From Rhizobium sp. J15 (GTDB taxonomy: Bacteria; Pseudomonadota; Alphaproteobacteria; Rhizobiales; Rhizobiaceae), in contig NZ_NWSX01000015.1 of the NCBI RefSeq assembly GCF_002531825.1, forward strand, positions 1 through 64,000: DNA of 64,000 nt, in the 5' to 3' direction. Shown here piece by piece: positions 56,460-64,000 of the stretch. The notes under the pieces were generated by a model that saw only the letters and a program-made list of their open reading frames with translations, did no database searches and had not been told where the DNA came from. Numbering within the stretch: the first letter of the stretch is position 1; every line of letters begins with the position of its first letter. Position numbers and translations under genes: made by a program.

Positions 56460-58556
56460 ATGGACGCAGCAAACGACCTTGCAACGGACAACCAGCCGGT
56501 TGATCCGTATGCAGACATGCGCAATGCCCGACCTTGGCTCGACGAGATCCAGGACGCCGAGAAGTGCTTCCAGGAATACCAGGACAAGTGCGACAACATC
56601 GATAAGGCATATGCCGACCTGAAGTCTCTTTCCGGCGCCAACGCCGAGCGGCAGATGCAGATCTTCTGGGCCAACCTGGAAGTGCTCAAGCCGTCGATCT
56701 ATGCGCGTGCTCCTGTTCCTGTCGTCGGCTCCCGCTTCAAGGACCGCAAGGCGCTCAATCGTCACGCCAGCGAGATCCTAGAGCGCTCGCTGCTTACGTC
56801 CTTCGATACGCAGGACATCGACGAGACGATGAAGGCGATCCGCGACGACTTGGCGACAAACGCCCGCGGCGTCATGTGGCTCCGCTTCGAAGAAGGTGAG
56901 AATGGCGAGCGTCAAGCGTCAGCCTACGATCACGTTGATCGTAAGGATTTCGTACACGACCCAGCCCGCAAATGGAAAGAAGTCGGTTGGGTTGCCCGCC
57001 GCTCATGGCTGACCATGGAGCGAATGCGTATGCGCTTCGAGCAGACCAGCGGCGATGCCTACATGAAGGCGTCCTATTCCGAGCGCAAGGGCAAGGACGA
57101 GAACTACGCAGGCGAGAAGAAGGCTTGCGTCTGGGAGTTGTGGCACAAGGAAAAGAACGTCGTCGTCTGGGCCACACCTGGTGTTGATGTGGTTCTCGAT
57201 ATCCGCGAGCCATATCTGCAGCTTGATAGGTTCTTCCCATGCCCGCGACCGGCATATGGCACGGTCGAGCGCGGCACGCTGAAGCCCGTTCCTGATTTCG
57301 TCTACTACAAGGACCAGATCGAGGAAATCAACGAGCTCACGGCCCGTATCTCGGCATTGTCAGAGTCGCTGCGCATGAAGGGCTTCTATTCTGCCGGCGG
57401 CGAAGATGTAGCCGACGCGATCGAGACGGCGATCAAGCAGAACGACAACCAGGCAATTCTTATCCCGGTCCCGAACGTCGCAGCCTTCGGTGGTGGCGGG
57501 TCGTTCAAGGACTCCATCATCTGGATGCCGGTCGATCAGGTGGCCGCGGTCATTGCCCAGCTTATCCAGCTTCGCAAGCAGTTGATCGATGATGTGTATC
57601 AGATCACCGGCCTCTCGGACATTATGCGTGGCGCTACCGATCCGAACGAAACGCTTGGCGCTCAGGAGCTCAAGAGCCAGTACGGCAATGTCCGAATTCG
57701 CGACCGCCAGGAGGAGATGATCCGCATTGCACGGGATGCAGCGCGCATTTCAGGCGAGATCATGGCCGAAAACTTCTCGATGCAGACGCTGATGGAGATG
57801 TCGCAGTACGAGGATATCCCGACGCAGGCCGCCGTTCAGCAGCAGATCATGGGGATTCGCCAGCAGATCGCGCAGGCCGCGTCCAATCCTCAGATGGTGG
57901 CGCAGGCCCAGCAGAACCCAGATATGGCCCAGAAGATGCTGCAGCAAAGCCAGCAGAAGACGCAGGAGTTGCAGCAGTCCATCACGTGGGAACAGGTCAT
58001 GGCCTTCCTTCGTGATCAGCGCATGCGCCCGTTCGCGCTCGATATCGAGACGGATTCCACCATCCAGCCAGACGAGAATGCCGCCAAGCAGCGCGTTACG
58101 GAGTTCCTGACCGCAATGGCGCCGCTCATCCAGCAGTTGGGCGCCATGGTCGCGGCAGACCCGGCATCTGCCAACTTCGCAGGCGAGGTTCTGAAGTTCG
58201 CCGCATCCCCGTTCAGGGCAGGGCGCGCGCTCGAAGCGGCGATTGACGAGCTCGTCGACCAGATGAAGCAGAAGGCATCGCAGCCGAAGTCAGACCCGGC
58301 GGCAGAGCAGATGCAGGCCGAGACGCAGATGAAGATGCAGGAGTTGCAGCTCAAGAATAATGAGATGCAGCTTAAGGCGCAGGAAAGCCAGGCATCCATG
58401 CAGATCGAGCTCCAGCAGGCGCGCGCCGAACTGGAGAAGACGAATGCCGAGATCAAGAAGGTTTACGCCGAGATAGAGCGTATCAACAAGCAGGCCGAGG
58501 CAGCCGTTGTGACGGCGCAGGCGAAGGCAAGCCAGCCGGAAAGGGCGATGCAATGA
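56460..58556 (+). CDS. Portal protein, P22-like
   Basis: A 698-residue protein with the size and order of a P22-type portal: NIDKAYADLKSLSGANAERQMQIFWANLEVLKPSIYAR near the start, ELTARISALSESLRMKGFYSAGGEDVADAIETAI in the stem region, and SRQE...IGGVGHAD-like DIMRGATDPNETLGAQELKSQYGNVRIRDRQEEM. The last about 200 residues form a Gln/Ala-rich coiled coil (QIELQQARAELEKTNAEIKKVYAEIERINKQAE), a barrel in P22. It forms the packaging and ejection channel. Confidence 0.88.
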   Translation: MDAANDLATDNQPVDPYADMRNARPWLDEIQDAEKCFQEYQDKCDNIDKAYADLKSLSGANAERQMQIFWANLEVLKPSIYARAPVPVVGSRFKDRKALNRHASEILERSLLTSFDTQDIDETMKAIRDDLATNARGVMWLRFEEGENGERQASAYDHVDRKDFVHDPARKWKEVGWVARRSWLTMERMRMRFEQTSGDAYMKASYSERKGKDENYAGEKKACVWELWHKEKNVVVWATPGVDVVLDIREPYLQLDRFFPCPRPAYGTVERGTLKPVPDFVYYKDQIEEINELTARISALSESLRMKGFYSAGGEDVADAIETAIKQNDNQAILIPVPNVAAFGGGGSFKDSIIWMPVDQVAAVIAQLIQLRKQLIDDVYQITGLSDIMRGATDPNETLGAQELKSQYGNVRIRDRQEEMIRIARDAARISGEIMAENFSMQTLMEMSQYEDIPTQAAVQQQIMGIRQQIAQAASNPQMVAQAQQNPDMAQKMLQQSQQKTQELQQSITWEQVMAFLRDQRMRPFALDIETDSTIQPDENAAKQRVTEFLTAMAPLIQQLGAMVAADPASANFAGEVLKFAASPFRAGRALEAAIDELVDQMKQKASQPKSDPAAEQMQAETQMKMQELQLKNNEMQLKAQESQASMQIELQQARAELEKTNAEIKKVYAEIERINKQAEAAVVTAQAKASQPERAMQ

Positions 58557-58786
58557 ACATTCTTCCTCCCCTCGCGCAAATGGTGCCATTCAAGCGACTG
58601 ATCCCGATTACGGCTAGTGCGAATGCCTTTGCAGCAACACGCGGCATATTCATTGAGACAGCGGGCAGCTTCACAATCCTCATGGAAGAGGACGACACGC
58701 CGCGCACGATGACTCTGGCTGTCGGCGAGCACCCGTTCTGCATCACCAAATGCACGGCCGGAACTGGCCTTTGGGCCGGGTACTGA
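58553..58786 (+). CDS. Small phage head protein candidate
   Basis: Seventy-seven residues, starting MNILPPLAQMVPFKRLIPIT and rich in beta-strands (GIFIETAGSFTILMEEDD, MTLAVGEHPFCITKCTAGTGLWAGY). It resembles the small virion-associated proteins often found behind the portal gene. It overlaps the portal gene by 4 bases. Confidence 0.68.
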   Translation: MNILPPLAQMVPFKRLIPITASANAFAATRGIFIETAGSFTILMEEDDTPRTMTLAVGEHPFCITKCTAGTGLWAGY

Positions 58787-58796
58787 GGAGATCCCA

Positions 58797-59036
58797 ATGA
58801 CAAAGAAGACCGTCAAGGCAGCAAAGAAGACCGTCAAGGCAGCAAAGAAGCCGTACAACGCCGCTGGCTATAACAGGGCTGGCATTGAATCGATCGTGAA
58901 GGACGAGGAATACAAGCGTCTCGGCACCGCAGGATATCCGTGGGGCGACAAGCTCAAGGCCAAGATGGTCGAAGACTGCAATGGCCTGAAGACCGGCGCC
59001 GATATCGTCGCCAAGATTGCGGAGATGGCCCCGTGA
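58797..59036 (+). CDS. Small basic phage protein with a KKTVKAA tandem repeat
   Basis: Seventy-nine residues: TKKTVKAAKKTVKAAKK repeats a 24-base unit twice in tandem at the N-terminus, then a globular part (IESIVKDEEYKRLGTAGYPWGDKLKAKMVED). A Lys-rich head could bind DNA or scaffold. It overlaps the next gene (GTGA) by 4 bases. Confidence 0.65.
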   Translation: MTKKTVKAAKKTVKAAKKPYNAAGYNRAGIESIVKDEEYKRLGTAGYPWGDKLKAKMVEDCNGLKTGADIVAKIAEMAP

Positions 59037-59242
59037 ATACAGCTCTCAATGGCTGGGGCAGAGCGAGAGGCCAGTATCGTGGCAGCAGGCACATGCCTGC
59101 GGATGCCAATAGCAGTGCATGGGTAATAACTGAATTCCTATGCGACGAGCGTGACCTGTGGAAACAGAACGAAGTCGCAGCCCTGTATCGAGAGGTAGAG
59201 GAATTTATCGCCTCCATCGATCGTAGGGAGCGCCAGCAATGA
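59033..59242 (+). CDS. Small phage protein with GTG start
   Basis: Sixty-nine residues, starting VNTALNGWGRARGQYRGSRHM; GTG at 59033 overlaps the previous stop and AGAT-type Shine-Dalgarno is weak. The C-terminus is a helical, acidic stretch (WKQNEVAALYREVEEFIASID). No family named; coupling to its neighbours supports it. Confidence 0.58.
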   Translation: MNTALNGWGRARGQYRGSRHMPADANSSAWVITEFLCDERDLWKQNEVAALYREVEEFIASIDRRERQQ

Positions 59243-59595
59243 AGGTGACTGGCGGCCTCCGCTTCAAGTTCTGCCCCGACTGCGGCGAGATGCATGATGT
59301 GCATGACTGGCCAGGCAACCACCGCCGGCCGTTCGAAGCGCTTTCGGCGCCCAGCGTCATGACCGATGAGATGGCGCCGACCCAGAGCATGGTGGACGGC
59401 CAATACTACACCAGCAAGCGGAAGATCCGCGACACCTATCTGCCCTCCGGGAACAAAGAGGGCAAACGCTATGCTGAAGTCGGCAACGATTCCAGCGTGC
59501 TTGATCCAAAGCCCTTCAAGAAGCCAAAACCAGACCGTCAGGCTATCAAGGCAGCAGTTGGTAAGGCGTTCAGCCGAGCCGGCCTCGGCGCATAA
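59239..59595 (+). CDS. Phage virion-associated hypothetical protein
   Basis: A 118-residue protein beginning MKVTGGLRFKFCPDCGEMHDVHDWPGNHR, with an N-terminal CPDCGEMHD zinc-binding motif, then a hydrophilic part (KPFKKPKPDRQAIKAAVGKAFSRAGLGA). Such proteins lie between portal and scaffold genes in related phages. Overlaps the previous gene by 4 bases. Confidence 0.68.
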   Translation: MKVTGGLRFKFCPDCGEMHDVHDWPGNHRRPFEALSAPSVMTDEMAPTQSMVDGQYYTSKRKIRDTYLPSGNKEGKRYAEVGNDSSVLDPKPFKKPKPDRQAIKAAVGKAFSRAGLGA

Positions 59596-59619
59596 CACGA
59601 GCTCTCAGAAAGCAAAACC

Positions 59620-60726
59620 ATGACCGATGAAGCAACAATGACCGTTGCGGCAGACGCCGCGCCGATGCCCGCAGACACCCAGACGCAGGTTGAGACCTCC
59701 CAGCCGTCCGGCAGCGAAAGCCGCACTGATCCGACGCCGCGCTCGGCGATCGACAAGGCATTTGCAGCCATTGAGGCCCGCGACCGGGGCGACAAGCCGA
59801 CCGCAGACGCCGAGGTTGACCAAGCAGGCACGCGCGAGCGCAACCCGGATGGCACGTTCAAGGCGAAGGTGGATGACGCAACGGCCAAGCCGGTCGTCGA
59901 CACCAAGCAGCCGGTCAAGACTGACACCCCCGCAGACCCGACGAAGACCACCACCAATTTCAACGATGCGCCGTCCCGGTTCTCCGCAGACGCGAAAGCG
60001 CAATGGGCAACGGCACCTGAAGCCGTCCGCGCTGAAGCCACCAGGGCAATCAAGGAGCTCGAAGGCGGCATCGAGCAATACCGCCAGTCCTTTGAACCCT
60101 ATCGCGAATTCGACAAGAATTTGAAGGCGAATGGGCAGACGTTCAAGGAGGTCTTCGACCATTACACCGGCATCGAGGCGATGCTTGCCAAAGATCCGCT
60201 CGGCGGCCTTGAACGCATCTGCCAGAACATGGGACTCTCGCTGCGCCAAGTAGCCTCCCATGTCATGGGCCAGCCCGCCGACCAACAGGCCACGCAGCAG
60301 GAAGGCGTTATTCGCGAGCTGCGCACGCAGATTTCCAATCTCGAAAAGCAGATCGGCGGCGTATCCACGACCATCCAGTCGGAACGCGAACAGAAGACGC
60401 TCGACCAGATCGCAGCATTTGCGGCTGATCCCGCGCATGCTCGCTTTGACGAGCTCGCCAACGATATCGCCTTTTTCATCCAGAACGGAAGGGCGAAGAA
60501 TTTGCAGGAAGCTTACAGTTTGGCGGAACGGCTCAACCCCGCGCCGCAGGCTGAGATTCCCGCACCCGCCGCTTCGGCGGCACAAACTGCTGACCCGGCT
60601 CAAACCCGGAAGGGTCAGCTTTCTACGACAGGTGCTCCAAGTTCAGGCTCAAACCCTGCCAACCGCAAGCCGCCTGCATCAGCCCGTGATGCCATCGATC
60701 GCGCATTTGCGAATGTCGGCATCTGA
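59620..60726 (+). CDS. Scaffolding protein candidate
   Basis: A 368-residue protein, acidic/Ala-Gln-Pro-rich with long predicted helices (QYRQSFEPYREFDKNLKANGQTFKEVFDHYTGIEAML, RELRTQISNLEKQIGGVSTTIQSEREQKTLDQIAAF) and disordered ends. That makeup and its place directly before the major capsid gene is typical of a scaffold. A leader with CTCTCAGA precedes it. No sequence family is certain. Confidence 0.72.
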   Translation: MTDEATMTVAADAAPMPADTQTQVETSQPSGSESRTDPTPRSAIDKAFAAIEARDRGDKPTADAEVDQAGTRERNPDGTFKAKVDDATAKPVVDTKQPVKTDTPADPTKTTTNFNDAPSRFSADAKAQWATAPEAVRAEATRAIKELEGGIEQYRQSFEPYREFDKNLKANGQTFKEVFDHYTGIEAMLAKDPLGGLERICQNMGLSLRQVASHVMGQPADQQATQQEGVIRELRTQISNLEKQIGGVSTTIQSEREQKTLDQIAAFAADPAHARFDELANDIAFFIQNGRAKNLQEAYSLAERLNPAPQAEIPAPAASAAQTADPAQTRKGQLSTTGAPSSGSNPANRKPPASARDAIDRAFANVGI

Positions 60727-60755
60727 TTTAACGAACCTCACAGGAGCAAAGAGCA

Positions 60756-61763
60756 ATGGCTCTCACTTCCAACGAACGCTTGCAGGAAGCGTTTTCGCTG
60801 GCGCTTGAGGATCGATCCCAGGGTTACGCAGACCTTGTGTCGAACTCCAACGCCATCCTGTACCTGATGCGCAAGCGTGGTCAGTTCAAGACCTTCTCTG
60901 GTCCGACCATCCGCGAGCGCCTGCTGTACAACGAGTCTGGTACCTACACCCGTTATTCGGGCTATCAGTACCTCAACCCGTCCCCGGCTGAGCTCTTCAA
61001 CGATGCGGAATTCACGGCGAAGCTCGCCGCAGTTTCCGTCACGCTGTCGGGCGAAGATATCCTGAAGAACTCGGGCACCAACCAGCTCAAGGATATCATG
61101 GAAGAGCATATCTCGGCGGCCGAGGTCGAACTGACCGACCGCTTCGTCGAAGACGTGCATTCCGATGGTACTGCATCGAACCAGATCGGCGGCATGCAGC
61201 TCATGATCCCGACCACTGTCAACTCGGGCACCTATGGCGGCATCGACCGCAGCGCGAATGCGATCTGGCGCACATCGTCCTATGACGCCAACTCGGCATT
61301 CACTGGCATCACCCAGGTCACATCGACCACGGTCAAGACGATCTTCGATAACATCATGATCGCCCGCAGCCGCGGCACGAAGGGGCCGAACGTGATCCTG
61401 TCCTCGGCGGAACATTACATCGCGTATACCGCCGCCACGGTCAACATCCAGCGCATCAACGACGAAAACGAGCTCGGCAAGCTCGGCTTCACCAACCTCA
61501 AGTACTACGGCGCCGGCAAGTCCATCGACGTTGTTCTTGAAGGCGGTATCGGCTCGGCAATGCCGTCCAATGTGTCGTACTTCATCGACACGGCGGCGAT
61601 GCGCTTCCGCTATCACCCGGATCGTAACTTCGTGAAGTTCGGCGGCAAGCAAACGCCGATCAACCAGGATGCGATTGTTCAGCACATCGGTTTCTACGGG
61701 AACCTGACGATGAACAACCCGCTCCACATGGCGAAGCTCTACGACTCCAACACGGCAGCCTAA
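60756..61763 (+). CDS. Major capsid protein
   Basis: A 335-residue protein: MALTSNERLQEAFSLALEDRSQGYADLVSNSNAILYLMRKRG, then TLSGEDILKNSGTNQLKDIMEEHISAAEVELTDRF, MIARSRGTKGPNVILSSAEHYIAYT and RYHPDRNFVKFGGKQTPINQDAIVQHIGFYGNLTMNNP. It follows the scaffold candidate and precedes the decoration-like gene; the size fits a HK97-fold coat protein. Good ribosome-binding site (CAGGAG). Confidence 0.85.
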   Translation: MALTSNERLQEAFSLALEDRSQGYADLVSNSNAILYLMRKRGQFKTFSGPTIRERLLYNESGTYTRYSGYQYLNPSPAELFNDAEFTAKLAAVSVTLSGEDILKNSGTNQLKDIMEEHISAAEVELTDRFVEDVHSDGTASNQIGGMQLMIPTTVNSGTYGGIDRSANAIWRTSSYDANSAFTGITQVTSTTVKTIFDNIMIARSRGTKGPNVILSSAEHYIAYTAATVNIQRINDENELGKLGFTNLKYYGAGKSIDVVLEGGIGSAMPSNVSYFIDTAAMRFRYHPDRNFVKFGGKQTPINQDAIVQHIGFYGNLTMNNPLHMAKLYDSNTAA

Positions 61764-61775
61764 GGAGCAACGATC

Positions 61776-62267
61776 ATGGCTTTCACCATCGCAGAGAATA
61801 CCCTGATTGGGCAGGCGTTCGCCGATACCTCTACCACTCAGAAGCATGCGAACGGTCTTATCGTCCAGGCGAAAGACCCGACCTATGGCGTGGGCGAGTT
61901 CATCTACCTCAAGGGCGCCGCCAACACGGCGATCGGCTCTTGGGTCACCTACAACGCAGACGACTACTCCACGACGCTCTTGGCGGCCAACGCCATCGGC
62001 CCCGTGGCGGTTTCCATGTCCGCCAACGTTGCCAGCCAGTGGGGTTGGTATCAGATCAGCGGCAAGGCAATCGGTCTCTGCCTCGCAGGCTTCGTCGATG
62101 ACGCCAACGTCTACGCCACGGCCACGGCCGGCTCGGTTGATGACGCGGTCGTTGCCGGCGACCGCGTGAAGAATGCCAAGGGTGCGTCGGCCATCGGCAC
62201 GCCTTCCGGCAGCTTCGCAGAGTTCGAGATCCATCGTCCTTGGATGGACGACGGCCTCGCAGCCTAA
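61776..62267 (+). CDS. Head decoration/stabilising protein candidate
   Basis: A 163-residue beta-rich protein (MAFTIAENTLIGQAFADTSTTQKHANGLIVQAKDPTYGVGEFIYLKGAANTAIGSWVTYN). It lies 12 bp behind the capsid gene and before an intrinsic terminator, as small head decoration proteins do. The Ala/Gly-rich, Thr-rich composition also fits. The match to a named family is not certain. Confidence 0.7.
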   Translation: MAFTIAENTLIGQAFADTSTTQKHANGLIVQAKDPTYGVGEFIYLKGAANTAIGSWVTYNADDYSTTLLAANAIGPVAVSMSANVASQWGWYQISGKAIGLCLAGFVDDANVYATATAGSVDDAVVAGDRVKNAKGASAIGTPSGSFAEFEIHRPWMDDGLAA

Positions 62268-62276
62268 TGAAACAGA

Positions 62277-62303
62277 GGGGCGGCCCAAAGCCGCCCCTTT
62301 CAT
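62277..62303 (+). terminator. Intrinsic terminator after the decoration gene
   Basis: GGGGCGGC pairs with GCCGCCCC (62277-62284 with 62290-62297) around a 5-base loop, followed by TTTCATT. It would lower expression of the downstream head-tail genes relative to capsid, a common dose control. Confidence 0.75.
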
Positions 62304-62309
62304 TCTCCC

Positions 62310-62326
62310 ACAGCCTCTCAGACAGG
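62310..62326 (+). repeat. 17-bp phage leader repeat, copy B
   Basis: An exact copy of ACAGCCTCTCAGACAGG at 54597-54613. Here it stands right after the terminator and 9 bases before the start at 62335, and it includes the AGACAGGAAAACC Shine-Dalgarno-like region. Confidence 0.6.
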
Positions 62327-62334
62327 AAAACCAA

Positions 62335-63090
62335 ATGCCCGATCATGATTTCAGCCACTTGCACGTGGAATTCTTTTCCGAAGCCATTCACAACGTCAGG
62401 AAAAGCGCCGAAGAAAACCGCCCGGTCTATGAAGACGTGGAAATGGTCCGCATCCGCGCTGCCGGCGACAAGCTGACGGCCTACGTGGCGCGCGCCAATG
62501 ACCCGTCAAGCGTTCGCGAGGCGGAAACTGGCCGTGCGATCCCCTACAAGGAACTGCATGCCGGCCCCTACGAAGCCTTCCAGCGCGGCCAGACCTATGC
62601 CGGCGCCGGAACTCCGCTTTCCGAAGTCCCGTTCCTCACCAAGGCCAAGGTTCGCGAGCTCCAGCTTGCCAACGTCCACACGGCGGAAGCCTTTGCCGCT
62701 CTCGACGGCACCAATCTGCAGAAGCTTGGCATGGGCGCCCGCGAGTTGCGCGACCAGGTGCGCGCTTGGGTCGAGAAGATCAGCAAGAATTCCGACGTGG
62801 CGAAGCTTGCCGGCGAAAACGAAGCCCTCAAGGCGAAGATGGACGAGATGCAGGCACAGATCGCCATGCTGATGAGCGGCGGCAACCAGTCGCCCGGTGC
62901 ATCGCAGCCTCCGAAGTCGGACGACCCCGACGTAAACGCTTCGCCGTTCTTCGACTGGGACGACGAGACGATCCGTCTCTGGATCGTCGAACAGGGCGGA
63001 GATGCGCCGCACCACAGAAGCGGCCACGAAACGCTCGTCCGCAAGGCGGATGAACTGAACGCAGCTCTCTCCAAGGGGAAGGCCGCCTAA
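62335..63090 (+). CDS. Phage virion-associated protein with helical middle
   Basis: A 251-residue protein, starting MPDHDFSHLHVEFFSEAIHNVRKS; PYKELHAGPYEAFQRGQTYAGAGTPLSEVPFLTKAKVRELQLANVHTAEAFAALDG resembles a compact helix-hairpin-helix-like module, then a coiled-coil (AGENEALKAKMDEMQAQIAML) and an acidic end. Comparable genes lie between capsid and head-tail adaptor in podophages. Function unknown. Confidence 0.66.
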   Translation: MPDHDFSHLHVEFFSEAIHNVRKSAEENRPVYEDVEMVRIRAAGDKLTAYVARANDPSSVREAETGRAIPYKELHAGPYEAFQRGQTYAGAGTPLSEVPFLTKAKVRELQLANVHTAEAFAALDGTNLQKLGMGARELRDQVRAWVEKISKNSDVAKLAGENEALKAKMDEMQAQIAMLMSGGNQSPGASQPPKSDDPDVNASPFFDWDDETIRLWIVEQGGDAPHHRSGHETLVRKADELNAALSKGKAA

Positions 63091-63786
63091 ATGTCGCTAC
63101 TCACAGTTTGCCAGGGCGTCTGCAAGGTTGTTGGGCTCGATGAGCCTGACGCGATTGCCTCGTCGACAGATCGCGAATATGTCGAGATGTTCGCCCTCGC
63201 AAACGAGATGGCAACCCGGATTGCGCGCGGCTACAACTGGCAACTGCTGGCGCGCATTCACACGTTAACCGGTGATGGGTCTACTGAAGATTTCGATCAC
63301 CCCGACGATTACGACCGGATGCTGGTCAAATCGCAGGTATGGTCCTCGTCTCTAGAGACGGCGCTTTCGCCGATCGGCAGCCTCGACCGCTGGCTTGAGC
63401 TCGATATTCAGGCCTTCGACTTCGTGGTCAATGCCTGGATCATCTATGGCGGGCAGATGCACATCAAGCCCGCCATAGCATCGGCCGTTACGGCGAAATT
63501 CTTCTACCAATCGAACCTGATCGTTGCGCCGTCCGCCGGCAGCAACAAGGTAGAATTTACCGCTGACACCGATAATTTCCGGCTTGACGAGCAATTGCTG
63601 AAATTAGGCATGATCTGGCAGTTCAAGGCCAATAAGGGTCTTTCCTATGCCGAGGACATGGTGAACTACGAAAACCTTCTGGCGCGTCTCTGCGCTCGAG
63701 ACCGCGGCTCGCGCATGCTTCGTATCGGCCCTGGTCGCCTGCCGCGCGATGTCAAAGTCGCCTATCCGCAGAGCATCGATCCATGA
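63091..63786 (+). CDS. Head-tail adaptor-like protein
   Basis: A 231-residue protein starting MSLLTVCQGVCKVVGLDEPD directly behind the previous stop. The helical core LANEMATRIARGYNWQLLARIHTLTGDGSTEDFDHPDDYDRML and AITAKFFYQSNLIV-like segments fit P22-type packaged-DNA-stabilisation/adaptor proteins that attach to the portal ring. It overlaps the next gene by 4 bases. Assignment by size, order and pattern only. Confidence 0.68.
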   Translation: MSLLTVCQGVCKVVGLDEPDAIASSTDREYVEMFALANEMATRIARGYNWQLLARIHTLTGDGSTEDFDHPDDYDRMLVKSQVWSSSLETALSPIGSLDRWLELDIQAFDFVVNAWIIYGGQMHIKPAIASAVTAKFFYQSNLIVAPSAGSNKVEFTADTDNFRLDEQLLKLGMIWQFKANKGLSYAEDMVNYENLLARLCARDRGSRMLRIGPGRLPRDVKVAYPQSIDP

Positions 63787-64000
63787 GGGTGGCCGTTCCT
63801 GCCCAATCGAGGGCGAAATCCGACAATTACACCATGTCGCCGCCGATCCGTGGATGGGTGGCGACTGAGCTCATCAACGCTAAGCCCGGCGGGGCGCTCG
63901 TTCTCGAGAACTGGGTTCCGACGCAGACCGGCATCAGGACACGCGGCGGCTCCCTGAAGTACGCCACGATCAGCACCGACCCAGTTCGGCGCCTATGGTC
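63783..64000 (+). CDS. Phage structural protein, 5' part only
   Basis: The first 72 codons of a gene that leaves the window: MRVAVPAQSRAKSDNYTMSPPIRGWVATELINAKPGGALVLENWVPTQTGIRTRGGS. The phrase KPGGALVLENWVPTQTGIRTRGG recalls large phage tail or packaged-DNA stabilisation proteins that begin with an ENW.P...G...R.G pattern. It overlaps the preceding gene by 4 bases. Confidence 0.6.
   Translation, partial: MRVAVPAQSRAKSDNYTMSPPIRGWVATELINAKPGGALVLENWVPTQTGIRTRGGSLKYATISTDPVRRLW

Larger units (their letters stand above)
37332..64000. mobile_element. Prophage integrated in tRNA-Leu, right end not in window
   Basis: At least 26.7 kb. A tyrosine integrase and excisionase-like gene next to a cut tRNA-Leu open it; a repressor/Cro region, early genes, NusG-like antiterminator, terminase, portal, scaffold, capsid and head-tail genes follow in the order of a tailed dsDNA phage. 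All open frames seem intact so the prophage may be functional, but tail, lysis and right-junction genes are not visible. The portal size and head gene order suggest a P22-like podovirus head. Confidence 0.92.

Noticed and set aside
60738..62303. A 521-codon minus-strand frame across the capsid and decoration genes
   Set aside because: Antisense shadow of two virion genes; Arg/Gly/Val-rich and lacking a ribosome-binding site.

Overview
The window reads as an alphaproteobacterial chromosome of the Rhizobium/Agrobacterium/Sinorhizobium group. It is GC-rich and carries a B12-dependent (class II) ribonucleotide reductase, BA14K and DUF1236 envelope proteins, a common rhizobial intergenic repeat, and EcfG-type general-stress promoters. 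No ribosomal RNA and no CRISPR array was seen. This identification is inferred from gene content; no database was searched.

Host part, 1-37.3 kb. (1) 1-6.9 kb: a catabolic operon with the end of a sugar-type ABC ATPase, two GMC flavoprotein oxidoreductases, a Gfo/Idh/MocA dehydrogenase and a fumarate-reductase-like flavoprotein. (2) 6.9-22.1 kb: a stress and envelope region. It holds exonuclease III, a GFA-family protein, a DUF883-like membrane protein, a NarL-type two-component pair, a FecR protein, a CHASE2-GGDEF-EAL protein and a run of small exported Gly/Ser-rich, DUF1236 and BA14K proteins. Several of these genes share one promoter layout: two GAC-N4-GTC decamers 22 bp apart, then GGAAC-N16-(C/A)GTT starting exactly 18 bp after the second decamer. 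(3) 22.1-28.9 kb: phenylalanine/tyrosine catabolism (phhA, hppD, hmgA, fahA, maiA) with two Lrp/AsnC regulators, each divergent from the gene it probably controls. (4) 29.3-37.2 kb: nrdJ with candidate NrdR boxes, an exported sensor-like protein, gpt, a universal stress protein with an FNR/FixK-type box, a CinA/MoaB-type protein and a 3' remnant of wrbA.

Prophage part, 37.3 kb to beyond the right edge. A tRNA-Leu(UAA) is cut in its anticodon arm and followed by a tyrosine integrase and an excisionase-like gene. The leftward operon (44.9 to 37.5 kb) carries integration, nuclease and probable recombination genes plus many small proteins. A repressor/Cro-like pair lies at 45.8-46.5 kb, and related 19-bp operator candidates sit at both the leftward and rightward promoters. 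The rightward operon carries small phage proteins, a VWA-domain protein, a DUF1064 nuclease, an HNH endonuclease, an MT-A70 DNA methylase, replication-type proteins, two tiny LuxR-type HTH proteins and a NusG-like antiterminator. A structured non-coding element (53.9 kb) precedes the late genes: terminase subunits, portal, scaffold, major capsid, decoration protein and head-tail proteins. The window ends inside the virion genes, so the right attachment site and tail genes are not visible.

The most interesting signals are the composite stress promoters, the lambda-like two-operator layout, and the NusG-like gene next to a hairpin-closed leader.
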